Of a stretch of 64,000 nt of DNA, positions 52,500 to 60,137 are shown in pieces. A model generated the notes under the pieces. That model saw only the letters and a program-made list of their open reading frames with translations. It was not told the origin of the DNA and made no database searches. Where the stretch lies: contig NZ_CAMCBS010000005.1 in NCBI RefSeq assembly GCF_945873075.1, positions 39,056 to 103,055 on the forward strand, in the 5' to 3' direction. The DNA is from an uncultured Moraxella sp. GTDB taxonomy: Bacteria; Pseudomonadota; Gammaproteobacteria; Pseudomonadales; Moraxellaceae. Positions within the stretch are counted from its first letter, which is position 1. Each line of letters begins with the position of its first letter. Made by a program: the position numbers and the translations under genes.

Positions 52500-53002
52500 T
52501 GACAATGTTAAAAGCCCTTTCAATCAGCCTAATGGCAGTCGGTGCATTGTCACTGACCGCCTGTGGCTATCAGCTGCGTGGCATGGGCGAAAATAGCCTA
52601 AAGCTTGCCCCGGCGTATAGTCAGGTCAATATCACCACCGAAGACAATGCGTTGGCTTATGGCTTTAAGCATAAGCTTGCCACCCGTTTGGCTCAGCTTG
52701 GCGTGAGTACCAGTAGCGACGCTACCCACACCATCATGGTGCAAAATCTGCGTTATCGTCGCTATGAGCTACTTGGCGTACTGACCGAAGTACGCCTGCT
52801 GATGATGGCGGATGTGACTTATCAAATCAATGGTAAAAGTGTCACCTACCCAATCCAAGTCGAGCGTAGCTATCAGTACAATGAAGCAGGTGTCGCCACT
52901 AGCGACCAGCAAGGTGAACAAGCACAAGCATGGCTACAGGACAACTTAGCCGAGCGCATCGCCGAGCAGTACTATGCGATGGGTAGTCAGACTAGCCAAT
53001 AA
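52499..53002 (+). CDS. lptE: LPS-assembly lipoprotein LptE
   Basis: LptE plugs the LptD barrel in the outer membrane and helps insert LPS. The 167-residue product has a lipoprotein signal with lipobox LTAC directly followed by GYQLRG, the family N-terminus. The rest is mixed alpha/beta. The ATG at 52499 overlaps the leuS stop (TGATG); an ATG at 52505 is an alternative. It supplies a further link to the lpx genes in this window, since LptE handles their product. Confidence 0.92.
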   Translation: MTMLKALSISLMAVGALSLTACGYQLRGMGENSLKLAPAYSQVNITTEDNALAYGFKHKLATRLAQLGVSTSSDATHTIMVQNLRYRRYELLGVLTEVRLLMMADVTYQINGKSVTYPIQVERSYQYNEAGVATSDQQGEQAQAWLQDNLAERIAEQYYAMGSQTSQ

Positions 53003-53004
53003 CC

Positions 53005-54036
53005 ATGCAGCAGCGTTTTTTGGCACTTGCCCAAAGCCTATTACAAGCACCACAAACCCTGTGCGGATTGTGGCTTGTACATTCTGATGAGCCATTAGTA
53101 CTGCAGTGGCTCATCGATGCTTGTCGTCCCAGTTGGCAAGCAAACGCCCAGTTGCCCAAACGCATTGAGCTCAATAGCCCCAAACAGTGGCAAGAAGTCA
53201 TCAATGAGCTATCCGCCCTATCGCTGTTTGCCGAATCCACCGCCATCATCGTCACAGGTAAGTATAAGCCCGATAACGACACGATGGATGCGCTGACACG
53301 CTTTGCCGATGATGTCAAAGCAGGCAACAGCACCAATCATCTGATTTGGCTACTACCCAAGCAGGACAAAAAATCCCAAGCCACCAAAGCCTTTCGACTA
53401 TTTGACACGCATGGCACGATTATCGACGGCAATATCTCTAACGAAAATCAACGCCAAGAGCTGCTACAATACTGGGCGACACGCCTACATCTCATGCTGG
53501 ATGCCGACGCTTGGCGGATGCTGATGAGTCATACCGAGCACGATTTACTCACCGCTTATCAGTGCCTGTGGCGACTGTCGTATAGCTATACCACGCCCGA
53601 CCAAAGCACGCCAACAGCCATCGATATACCGACACTGATGCAGTCGCTGTCCGACGGTGGTAGCTTTAGCGTGTTTGATTTGTCCGATGCGCTCATCCAT
53701 CAAGACGCCATTACCTGCCAAAAAATCCTACATCATCTCAAGCAAACCGACACCGCACCCAGCATCATCCTATGGGCGATTAATAAAGACCTACAACTGA
53801 TTGCAGGCTTGCAAGCAGGTAAAGACGCCCAAAGTCTAGGCGTTTGGCGCAACAAAGAAAACAGCTACTATCGCCTATCAAGACGACTAGCACCGAGTGC
53901 ACTTGGCGTGCTACACACCCAAGTCTATCACTGCGACAAAGCCATCAAAGGACTTAGCGATGATGATGTCTGGCGACTGCTTGAACGGCTGATTTTGGGC
54001 ATGTGTGGTGTGGCGTTGCTACAGGCTGATGTATGA
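53005..54036 (+). CDS. holA: DNA polymerase III delta subunit HolA
   Basis: HolA opens the sliding clamp within the clamp loader. The 343-residue protein matches the family length and shows its typical segments: LWLVHSDEPLVLQWLIDACR near the start, a degenerate AAA+ domain, VFDLSDALIHQDA mid-protein and the C-terminal collar helices. It starts 2 bp after lptE and its stop overlaps the next gene by 4 bp, so all four genes from leuS are probably translated together. Confidence 0.9.
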   Translation: MQQRFLALAQSLLQAPQTLCGLWLVHSDEPLVLQWLIDACRPSWQANAQLPKRIELNSPKQWQEVINELSALSLFAESTAIIVTGKYKPDNDTMDALTRFADDVKAGNSTNHLIWLLPKQDKKSQATKAFRLFDTHGTIIDGNISNENQRQELLQYWATRLHLMLDADAWRMLMSHTEHDLLTAYQCLWRLSYSYTTPDQSTPTAIDIPTLMQSLSDGGSFSVFDLSDALIHQDAITCQKILHHLKQTDTAPSIILWAINKDLQLIAGLQAGKDAQSLGVWRNKENSYYRLSRRLAPSALGVLHTQVYHCDKAIKGLSDDDVWRLLERLILGMCGVALLQADV

Positions 54037-54479
54037 AAACTCATCCGCTCGGCATTGTATTCCCAATCATCATCTTTATTATCGCTATTGCCCACTTTCT
54101 CATCAGTGGCGAGCGACCATATGGTCGTGATAAGCCCTACGCCAATCGCTCAAAGGTTTTCCAAGATTTTCAACAAGAAATGCCCAAGCTCACCAAAGGC
54201 TTAGGTGAACCAACCAATATTTCTCATACGCATAAACAAGGGATTGATTTTGTAGGTATCAGCTACTCATACCCCTATAACGAACAATTAATTCAGCTTG
54301 TACACGCCAATGCCATCGAACACAATTGGCAACCAGTCAATACCCAAAAGCCAAATACGCTAAAATTCTACTGCCGTAATCAACAAGAATTAAGCATTGA
54401 GCCATCATCACTGTATCCAAATCACGCCATCATTAGCCTATATTTCTATATCAATCCCAAAGACCAGAGCTGTCCATAA
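54033..54479 (+). CDS. Membrane-anchored protein of unknown function
   Basis: The 148-residue protein has one N-terminal membrane segment (about residues 6-25, GIVFPIIIFIIAIAHFLI) and a hydrophilic remainder, probably periplasmic. I do not recognise a family. The ATG overlaps the holA stop (ATGA), so it is co-translated with holA. Two Cys lie in the C-terminal part. Confidence 0.65.
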   Translation: MKTHPLGIVFPIIIFIIAIAHFLISGERPYGRDKPYANRSKVFQDFQQEMPKLTKGLGEPTNISHTHKQGIDFVGISYSYPYNEQLIQLVHANAIEHNWQPVNTQKPNTLKFYCRNQQELSIEPSSLYPNHAIISLYFYINPKDQSCP

Positions 54480-54628
54480 CGCCATTTGTGATAAAAATTA
54501 CAAAAACACAACAATTCTCTACATAAGTTGCGTTTGCCAAAATCCTACTATAAATAAAAACTGTTATCATTATCATCATTTTATGGGTACAATATCATCA
54601 CTATTTTTGACATTTTTTAGGATTTATC

Positions 54629-55960
54629 ATGTCATCCGCCAAACCAACTGCCAAATCGTTCAGCTCTGTTAAATTCAGCCGTTATATTAAGTGGATTATC
54701 CTTGCCTTAGTGCTGGCTGCCCTTGCTTTTTTTGGGTATAAAAAATTAAACCCAACCCCTGTCGCCCCACGATATCTCACCACCACCGTCGATACAGGCG
54801 ACATCGAAAACACCGTACTGGCATCAGGCAAAATTAAAGCCATCCAAACCGTCGATGTCGGTGCACAGGTCTCAGGCGAGATTACTAAGCTGTATGTTGA
54901 GATTGGCGATGAAGTCAAAAAAGGCGATTTGATTGCGCAAATCAGCCAAGTCGAACAAAAAAACACCGTCTCAAACGCCCAAGCATCGCTATCACAAGCT
55001 GAAGCGAGCCTGAACCAAGCACGGGGGGATTTGGCGACCAAACAAGGTGAAGTCGCAAGCGCCCAAGCCACCATTGACACTCGCCAAGCCGAGCTCAACA
55101 AAGCACAGCAAAGCTTTAATCGACTCGCAGGACTCATTGATATTGACGCCATCAGCCGTGAAGAATACGACACAGCCAAATCAAACCTTGAAGTCGCCAA
55201 AGCTGCACTTGCCACCGCCAAAGCCAATTATCAAAACACCCTGACAGCGGTCAATAATGCCAAGCTTGCCATCGACAGCCAACAAGCTGCCATCACCAAA
55301 GCCAAAAACGATGTCATCACCGCCCAAGAAGACCTAAGCTACACCACCATCCGTGCACCGATGGATGGCACAGTCGTCGCCATCAGCCAAAAACAAGGCA
55401 CGACGGTCAATGCCAACCAATCCGCCCCAACCATCGTGACGCTCGCTGACCTAAGCCGTGTGCGTATCAACGCCCAAATCTCTGAAGCGGATGTGGTGAA
55501 CATCACCCCAAATATGGCAGCACGATTTAATATCATTGGCAATCCCAATCAGCAGTTTGACGCCATCTTAAGCGGCGTCGAGCCTGCACCCGAGACCATT
55601 AGCACCACCAGTAGCACTGACTCAGCGGTGTATTATATCGGCTACTTGGATGTGGATAATAGCGAAGGTAAATTTCGCATCGACATGACTGCACAGGTCA
55701 ATATCATCATCAATGCCGCTCGTGGCGTGCTTGTCGTGCCATCATCTGCCATTGAGACCAAAGACGGTAAAAGCACCGTGCGTATCATCGGCGAAGACGG
55801 CTTTGCCAAGCCCGTTGAAGTCGTCGTTGGTATCGACAATCGAGTCAATGCCGAAATCAAATCAGGGCTAAACAAAGGCGATGTCATCGTCATCGGCGAA
55901 CAAAGCCAAGAGCAATCATCAAGCGGTAACAAAAACAACAACCGCCCACCGATGATGTAA
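54629..55960 (+). CDS. macA: Macrolide export adaptor MacA (HlyD/RND-type membrane fusion protein)
   Basis: MacA links the MacB ABC transporter to an outer-membrane TolC-type channel. The 443-residue protein has an N-terminal membrane anchor (about 21-41), then the split lipoyl domain (ASGKIKAIQTVDVGAQVSGEI and later IRAPMDGTVVAISQKQG), a long helical hairpin between them (about 110-235) and beta-barrel domains. The start has AGGA. macB follows within 10 bp. No TolC gene is adjacent; the OprM-like channel at 18.6 kb or another may serve it. Confidence 0.92.
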   Translation: MSSAKPTAKSFSSVKFSRYIKWIILALVLAALAFFGYKKLNPTPVAPRYLTTTVDTGDIENTVLASGKIKAIQTVDVGAQVSGEITKLYVEIGDEVKKGDLIAQISQVEQKNTVSNAQASLSQAEASLNQARGDLATKQGEVASAQATIDTRQAELNKAQQSFNRLAGLIDIDAISREEYDTAKSNLEVAKAALATAKANYQNTLTAVNNAKLAIDSQQAAITKAKNDVITAQEDLSYTTIRAPMDGTVVAISQKQGTTVNANQSAPTIVTLADLSRVRINAQISEADVVNITPNMAARFNIIGNPNQQFDAILSGVEPAPETISTTSSTDSAVYYIGYLDVDNSEGKFRIDMTAQVNIIINAARGVLVVPSSAIETKDGKSTVRIIGEDGFAKPVEVVVGIDNRVNAEIKSGLNKGDVIVIGEQSQEQSSSGNKNNNRPPMM

Positions 55961-55970
55961 GGTGATGATG

Positions 55971-57968
55971 ATGCAAACAACGACATCCCATCAGGGCAAG
56001 ACACCCTTGATTGAAGTGCGTGAGTTGGTGCGTGATTTTCCAGCAGGCGATAGCCAAATCCGCATCTTGCACGGTATTAATCTGACGCTATATCAAGGCG
56101 AAATGGTCGCCATCATCGGTCAGTCGGGCTCAGGTAAGTCCACTTTGATGAATATCTTGGGCTGTCTTGATAAAGCCAGTGGCGGACACTATGCCATCTT
56201 TGGTCGCTCGGTCGATGATATGGACACCGAAGAGCTTGCCAAGCTACGCCGTGAACACTTTGGCTTTATTTTTCAGCGATATCATCTGCTTGGCGATATC
56301 AATGCGCTTGATAATGTCACCGTGCCTGCCGTCTATGCCGGTATGGACACCGCCAAACGCCGTGCCCGAGCCGCCGAGCTACTCACCGCACTTGGACTTG
56401 GCGATAAGACCCAAAACCGCCCAAATCAGCTCTCAGGCGGTCAGCAGCAGCGTGTCTCTATCGCTCGTGCCTTGATGAATGGCGGTGATATCATCCTAGC
56501 CGATGAGCCCACAGGCGCACTCGATAGCCACTCGGGTATCGAAGTGATGAAAATCTTGCACGAGCTCAAAGACAAAGGCCATACCATCATCATGGTCACG
56601 CACGACCCCAAGCTTGCCGCTCAAGCCGAGCGAGTGATTGAGCTCAAAGACGGTCATATCATCGCCGACTACTACACCGAGCACGCCACGCACCGCACCG
56701 CCATCACGCATAGCGACCATTCACGCCAAAAATCCGATAGCAAAAATGCCTTGCTGGGCTTTTTTGACCGTCTCAAAGAAGCGTTCAAAATGTCGCTCTA
56801 CGCCATGAAAGCCCACAAGATGCGCACCCTGCTGACCATGCTTGGCATCATCATCGGTATCGCATCAGTGGTATCGGTAGTAGGTCTGGGTCAAGGCTCA
56901 CAACAAAAAATCCTAGCCGACATCAATCAGCTGGGCACAAATACCATCACCGTCATCGATGGCTACCCCTTTGGCGACCCACGGCGTAAATACGGTCATG
57001 ACAATCTCACCACCGCCGATGCCGATGCCGTCGCCGCTCAGCCATATGCCAAAAGTGTCAGTCCGCAGGTCGATAGCAGTGTCACCGCTCGCTACAAGAA
57101 CATCGAAGCATCCGCCAGTGTCAATGGCGTGGGCAAGGATTATCTGACCGTCACCGGCGAAAAGCTCGCTATGGGGCAAGGCTTTAGTGCCGACAGTGTC
57201 AATAAACTCACCCAAGATATCATCATTGATAACAATGCTTATAAGACTTTTTTTAATGGTCAAGGCAATCCCATCGGCGAGATTATCCTAGTGGGTAAAG
57301 TCCCGGGGCAAGTGGTGGGCGTACTGTCAAGCAAAAACACAAGCTTTGGTCGCCAAAACAACACGCCACAGCTGTATATGCCCTACACAACAGTGATGCA
57401 TCGGATGCTTGGCACAAGCTATCTAGACCGCTTTGTGGTGCTGATTGATGAGAACACGCCATCCAATGTCGCCGAAACCGCCATCAGTGAGCTCATCAAA
57501 TCACGGCACGGCACGGATGACTTTAATATCATGAACACCGATTCGATTCGTCAGACCATCGAATCCACGACAGGCACGATGACGCTACTTGTCTCATCCA
57601 TCGCCATCATCTCGCTCATCGTCGGCGGTATCGGCGTGATGAATATTATGCTTGTCTCAGTCACCGAACGCACGAGCGAAATCGGTGTGCGTATGGCGGT
57701 CGGCGCTCGCCAAAGCGACATCATGCAGCAGTTTTTGATTGAAGCGGTGCTTGTGTGTATCCTTGGCGGGATTTTGGGTGTGGCGTTTGCCTTTGCCATT
57801 GGTGAGCTGATTAATAAGTTTGGCGGTGGGGATTTTAGCGTGGTCTATTCGCCTTTATCCATCGTTGCTGCTTTTGTTTGCTCGACCTTAATTGGCGTGG
57901 TATTTGGCTTTTTGCCTGCCCGCTCTGCATCACAGCTCAATCCTGTGGATGCCTTGAGTCGTAATTAA
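55971..57968 (+). CDS. macB: Macrolide export ATP-binding/permease MacB
   Basis: MacB is a dimeric ABC transporter with ATPase and permease in one chain. The 665-residue protein has Walker A GQSGSGKST at 50-58, the signature LSGGQQQRVSIARAL and Walker B DIILADEPTGALD. A membrane segment near 280-305, a large periplasmic domain, and three C-terminal FtsX-type membrane segments follow, ending SRN. Several starts lie in a GTG-ATG-ATG-ATG run from 55962. I chose the last because of its spacing to TAAGG. It may export macrolides, peptides or virulence factors; the true substrate is not visible. Confidence 0.92.
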   Translation: MQTTTSHQGKTPLIEVRELVRDFPAGDSQIRILHGINLTLYQGEMVAIIGQSGSGKSTLMNILGCLDKASGGHYAIFGRSVDDMDTEELAKLRREHFGFIFQRYHLLGDINALDNVTVPAVYAGMDTAKRRARAAELLTALGLGDKTQNRPNQLSGGQQQRVSIARALMNGGDIILADEPTGALDSHSGIEVMKILHELKDKGHTIIMVTHDPKLAAQAERVIELKDGHIIADYYTEHATHRTAITHSDHSRQKSDSKNALLGFFDRLKEAFKMSLYAMKAHKMRTLLTMLGIIIGIASVVSVVGLGQGSQQKILADINQLGTNTITVIDGYPFGDPRRKYGHDNLTTADADAVAAQPYAKSVSPQVDSSVTARYKNIEASASVNGVGKDYLTVTGEKLAMGQGFSADSVNKLTQDIIIDNNAYKTFFNGQGNPIGEIILVGKVPGQVVGVLSSKNTSFGRQNNTPQLYMPYTTVMHRMLGTSYLDRFVVLIDENTPSNVAETAISELIKSRHGTDDFNIMNTDSIRQTIESTTGTMTLLVSSIAIISLIVGGIGVMNIMLVSVTERTSEIGVRMAVGARQSDIMQQFLIEAVLVCILGGILGVAFAFAIGELINKFGGGDFSVVYSPLSIVAAFVCSTLIGVVFGFLPARSASQLNPVDALSRN

Positions 57969-58095
57969 TCATTCCGATGTAGAATTGTGGTGCATTTCAC
58001 GCCCAAGCACAGCAGACGAAATCCAATAAAATCAATGCTTGGCGTGATTTTTTGCTAAAATTTTGAAAATTTTTGGATTTTTTGCAAATTAATGC

Positions 58096-58123
58096 TTGCA
58101 ATCATAAAAATTATGCGTATAAT
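58096..58123 (+). promoter_or_regulatory. Promoter of the tRNA-Lys/Lys/Asn operon
   Basis: TTGCAA (58096-58101) and TATAAT (58118-58123) are separated by 16 bp. A/T tracts containing TGAAAATTTTTGG lie upstream, like those before the tRNA-Cys gene. Confidence 0.78.
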
Positions 58124-58138
58124 ATGCACCACATTAGC

Positions 58139-58156
58139 GATACGGAGTACCGTATC
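58139..58156 (+). other. Leader hairpin of the tRNA operon
   Basis: GATACGG pairs with CCGTATC around a 4-nt loop, 13 bp before the first tRNA-Lys. Part of it (GCGATAC) recurs inverted between the two tRNA-Lys genes. It is probably a processing signal in the precursor. Confidence 0.5.
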
Positions 58157-58169
58157 CGACTAGATAAAT

Positions 58170-58245
58170 GGGTCGTTAGCTCAGTTGGTAGAGCAGTTGA
58201 CTTTTAATCAATTGGTCGCAGGTTCGAATCCTGCACGACCCACCA
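58170..58245 (+). tRNA. tRNA-Lys (TTT), copy 1
   Basis: A 76-nt cloverleaf is visible. The acceptor GGGTCGT pairs with ACGACCC, the T arm contains GGTTCGAATCC and the anticodon is TTT in the loop of GACTTTTAATC. The 3' CCA is encoded. Confidence 0.96.
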
Positions 58246-58265
58246 TTTATCCTAGTATCGCTAAC

Positions 58266-58341
58266 GGGTCGTTAGCTCAGTTGGTAGAGCAGTTGACTTT
58301 TAATCAATTGGTCGCAGGTTCGAATCCTGCACGACCCACCA
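58266..58341 (+). tRNA. tRNA-Lys (TTT), copy 2
   Basis: It is identical in sequence to copy 1 and lies 20 bp downstream, a tandem duplication with a 96-bp period. All tRNA features are as for copy 1. Confidence 0.96.
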
Positions 58342-58345
58342 TCAT

Positions 58346-58421
58346 TCCCCAATAGCTCAGTCGGTAGAGCATCGGACTGTTAATCCGTGTGTCCCTGGTT
58401 CGAGCCCAGGTTGGGGAGCCA
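58346..58421 (+). tRNA. tRNA-Asn (GTT)
   Basis: The acceptor TCCCCAA pairs with TTGGGGA, the T arm contains GGTTCGAGCCC and the anticodon is GTT in GGACTGTTAATCC. The discriminator is G and CCA is encoded. It starts 4 bp after the second tRNA-Lys. Confidence 0.95.
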
Positions 58422-58433
58422 TATTCAAAGAAG

Positions 58434-58459
58434 CCCTTGGTGATTACCAAGGGTTTTTT
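58434..58459 (+). terminator. Terminator of the tRNA operon
   Basis: CCCTTGGT pairs with ACCAAGGG around GATT, followed by six Ts. Confidence 0.93.
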
Positions 58460-58563
58460 ATTTGTATCCTGATAAATTTACCAAACCATGCAATTTGACA
58501 AGCCTAGCTATCATGCTATAATCATGGACTGCCATTCAGATTTTATAATACAAAGGATTTGCC

Positions 58564-58866
58564 ATGCTACCCCCACACATCAAAAATCGCTACTCAGATC
58601 ATCCGCAGACTATCATGCGCCCTGTACATCTGCGTCTATCCGAAGAGATTATCAAGCATCTTGAAGTCACCGCCCAAGATCATGGCTTTGATCGTATTCA
58701 AGGCTTGATTCGCCTGTATATCCGTCAAGGGCTTGACCGTGATAATTCCAACTACACTCTAGCTGATGATGTGCTATTTATCGAAAAACTACGCAAAAAA
58801 GGCGTCAGCCAAAAAATCATCGATGAAGCCCTAGCTGATGTCAATCAAAAATGCGATTTGGGCTAA
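58564..58866 (+). CDS. Small protein with ribbon-helix-helix-like motif
   Basis: The 100-residue protein has a stretch RPVHLRLSEEIIKHLEVTAQ followed by FDRIQGLIRLYIRQGL. This fits a ribbon-helix-helix (CopG/Arc-like) DNA-binding fold: one beta strand, two helices. The C-terminal helix may aid dimerisation. The start has AAAGG. No partner toxin gene is next to it, so it is more likely a stand-alone regulator than an antitoxin. The fold call is by eye. Confidence 0.6.
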   Translation: MLPPHIKNRYSDHPQTIMRPVHLRLSEEIIKHLEVTAQDHGFDRIQGLIRLYIRQGLDRDNSNYTLADDVLFIEKLRKKGVSQKIIDEALADVNQKCDLG

Positions 58867-58920
58867 ATTCACACCGCCAAACACTTATCAACACTGATTG
58901 ACCCAATCAAAGCCACATAA

Positions 58921-58950
58921 AAATGCACCACCTAGCAAGATGGTGCATTT
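58921..58950. terminator. Stem-loop between the RHH-like gene and sppA
   Basis: AAATGCACCA pairs perfectly with TGGTGCATTT around a 10-nt loop, between convergent genes. T-runs are short. Confidence 0.7.
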
Positions 58951-59009
58951 ATTTGGACTGTTTTATAGCAATGCTAATTGCGATATTGATACAATGTTGA
59001 TTACAAGGT

Positions 59010-60047
59010 TTATTGCAATTTGGTCGCAGGCTCGTCAAAGCTTAACTTGACGCCATCGCCAAGTCCTTTGCCAATTTGCACACCAAATCGATCAAAAAAC
59101 TGATTCATCGGATCGACATAGGTATAATCCACCGTATCTAGCTCAAGCTGTTTTTTGAGCTGGGTGATGCCGCCTGTTTTGTCCGCCAACCCGAGTGCCA
59201 CCGCATCTTTACCCGTCCAAAAAAGCCCTGTAAATAGCTTATTTTGTTCAGGATTTTTGAGCTTATCGCCACGGCCTTGTTTGACAGCATTGATAAAATT
59301 TTGGTGCGTGGTGTCGAGCATTTTTTGGACATGGGCGGCTTCTTCTGCGGTCATCTCACGGCTCATACTCAAGATGTCCTTGTACTCGCCTGCGGTCAAG
59401 GTACGGTCTTTGACGCCGACTTTTTTCATCAGCTCTTCGATGTTGTAGCCTGACATGATGACACCGATTGAGCCAACCAGACTTGATGGATTAACCCAAA
59501 TCTCATCGGCCGCCGCTGCGATATAATACGCACCAGATGCGCCGACATCGCCGATGATGGCATAGAGTTTCTTATCAGGGTATTCTTTGCGTAGATCCAT
59601 CGCCGTTTGCCAAATCTCATCCGACTGTACAGGTGAGCCACCGGGCGAGTTGATGTTTAGCACCACTGCTTGGGCGTTGTCATTTTCAAAGGCTTGGGTC
59701 AGTGATTCGCCGATATTTTGGGCATTAGTGTCGGTGTCGCTAGCAATCACGCCATTGACATCCACCACCGCAATGTGCGGCTCAGCCATGCCCACCGTGT
59801 CAAGTGTCGATGATGACGAGCTACAGCCATAGCCAAAGGCGATGATGATAAACACAATATAAGCAAAAGTGAGTAATTTAAAGAAAATCCCCCAGCGACG
59901 GCTTGCCTTTTGTTCTTCGATACTAGCAAGTAGGGTTTTTTCGAGCAGACGCCATTCTTCGCCCTGTCTTGGTGCTGTCATTGGCGTTTGCTCAAGCTTT
60001 GGTTGGTTGGATTCGTTGGATTTATTGGGATTTGGTGGCCACGCCAT
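59010..60047 (-). CDS. sppA: Signal peptide peptidase SppA (S49 family)
   Basis: SppA degrades cleaved signal peptides at the periplasmic face of the inner membrane. The 345-residue short-form protein has one membrane anchor (about 53-75). Its catalytic pair is Ser171 (VGASGAYY) and Lys223 (TAGEYKDI), 52 residues apart as in Bacillus SppA. NINSPGGSP and LVGSIGVI are also conserved. The first 50 residues are hydrophilic, cytoplasmic and Pro/Asn/Gln rich. It follows comEC by 90 bp. The start has AAAGGAAT. Confidence 0.93.
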   Translation of the reverse strand: MAWPPNPNKSNESNQPKLEQTPMTAPRQGEEWRLLEKTLLASIEEQKASRRWGIFFKLLTFAYIVFIIIAFGYGCSSSSSTLDTVGMAEPHIAVVDVNGVIASDTDTNAQNIGESLTQAFENDNAQAVVLNINSPGGSPVQSDEIWQTAMDLRKEYPDKKLYAIIGDVGASGAYYIAAAADEIWVNPSSLVGSIGVIMSGYNIEELMKKVGVKDRTLTAGEYKDILSMSREMTAEEAAHVQKMLDTTHQNFINAVKQGRGDKLKNPEQNKLFTGLFWTGKDAVALGLADKTGGITQLKKQLELDTVDYTYVDPMNQFFDRFGVQIGKGLGDGVKLSFDEPATKLQ

Positions 60048-60137
60048 AAAAATTCCTTTGATGGATAAATTTGATAACTAAAACCACTCTATTCTACCCC
60101 AAAAATCCCTTTGGTGATAGTCCACAATCCATGCCAT

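Noticed and set aside
58564..58866. Toxin-antitoxin system at the RHH-like gene
   Set aside because: No second small gene overlaps or adjoins it: a tRNA terminator lies upstream and the convergent sppA downstream.
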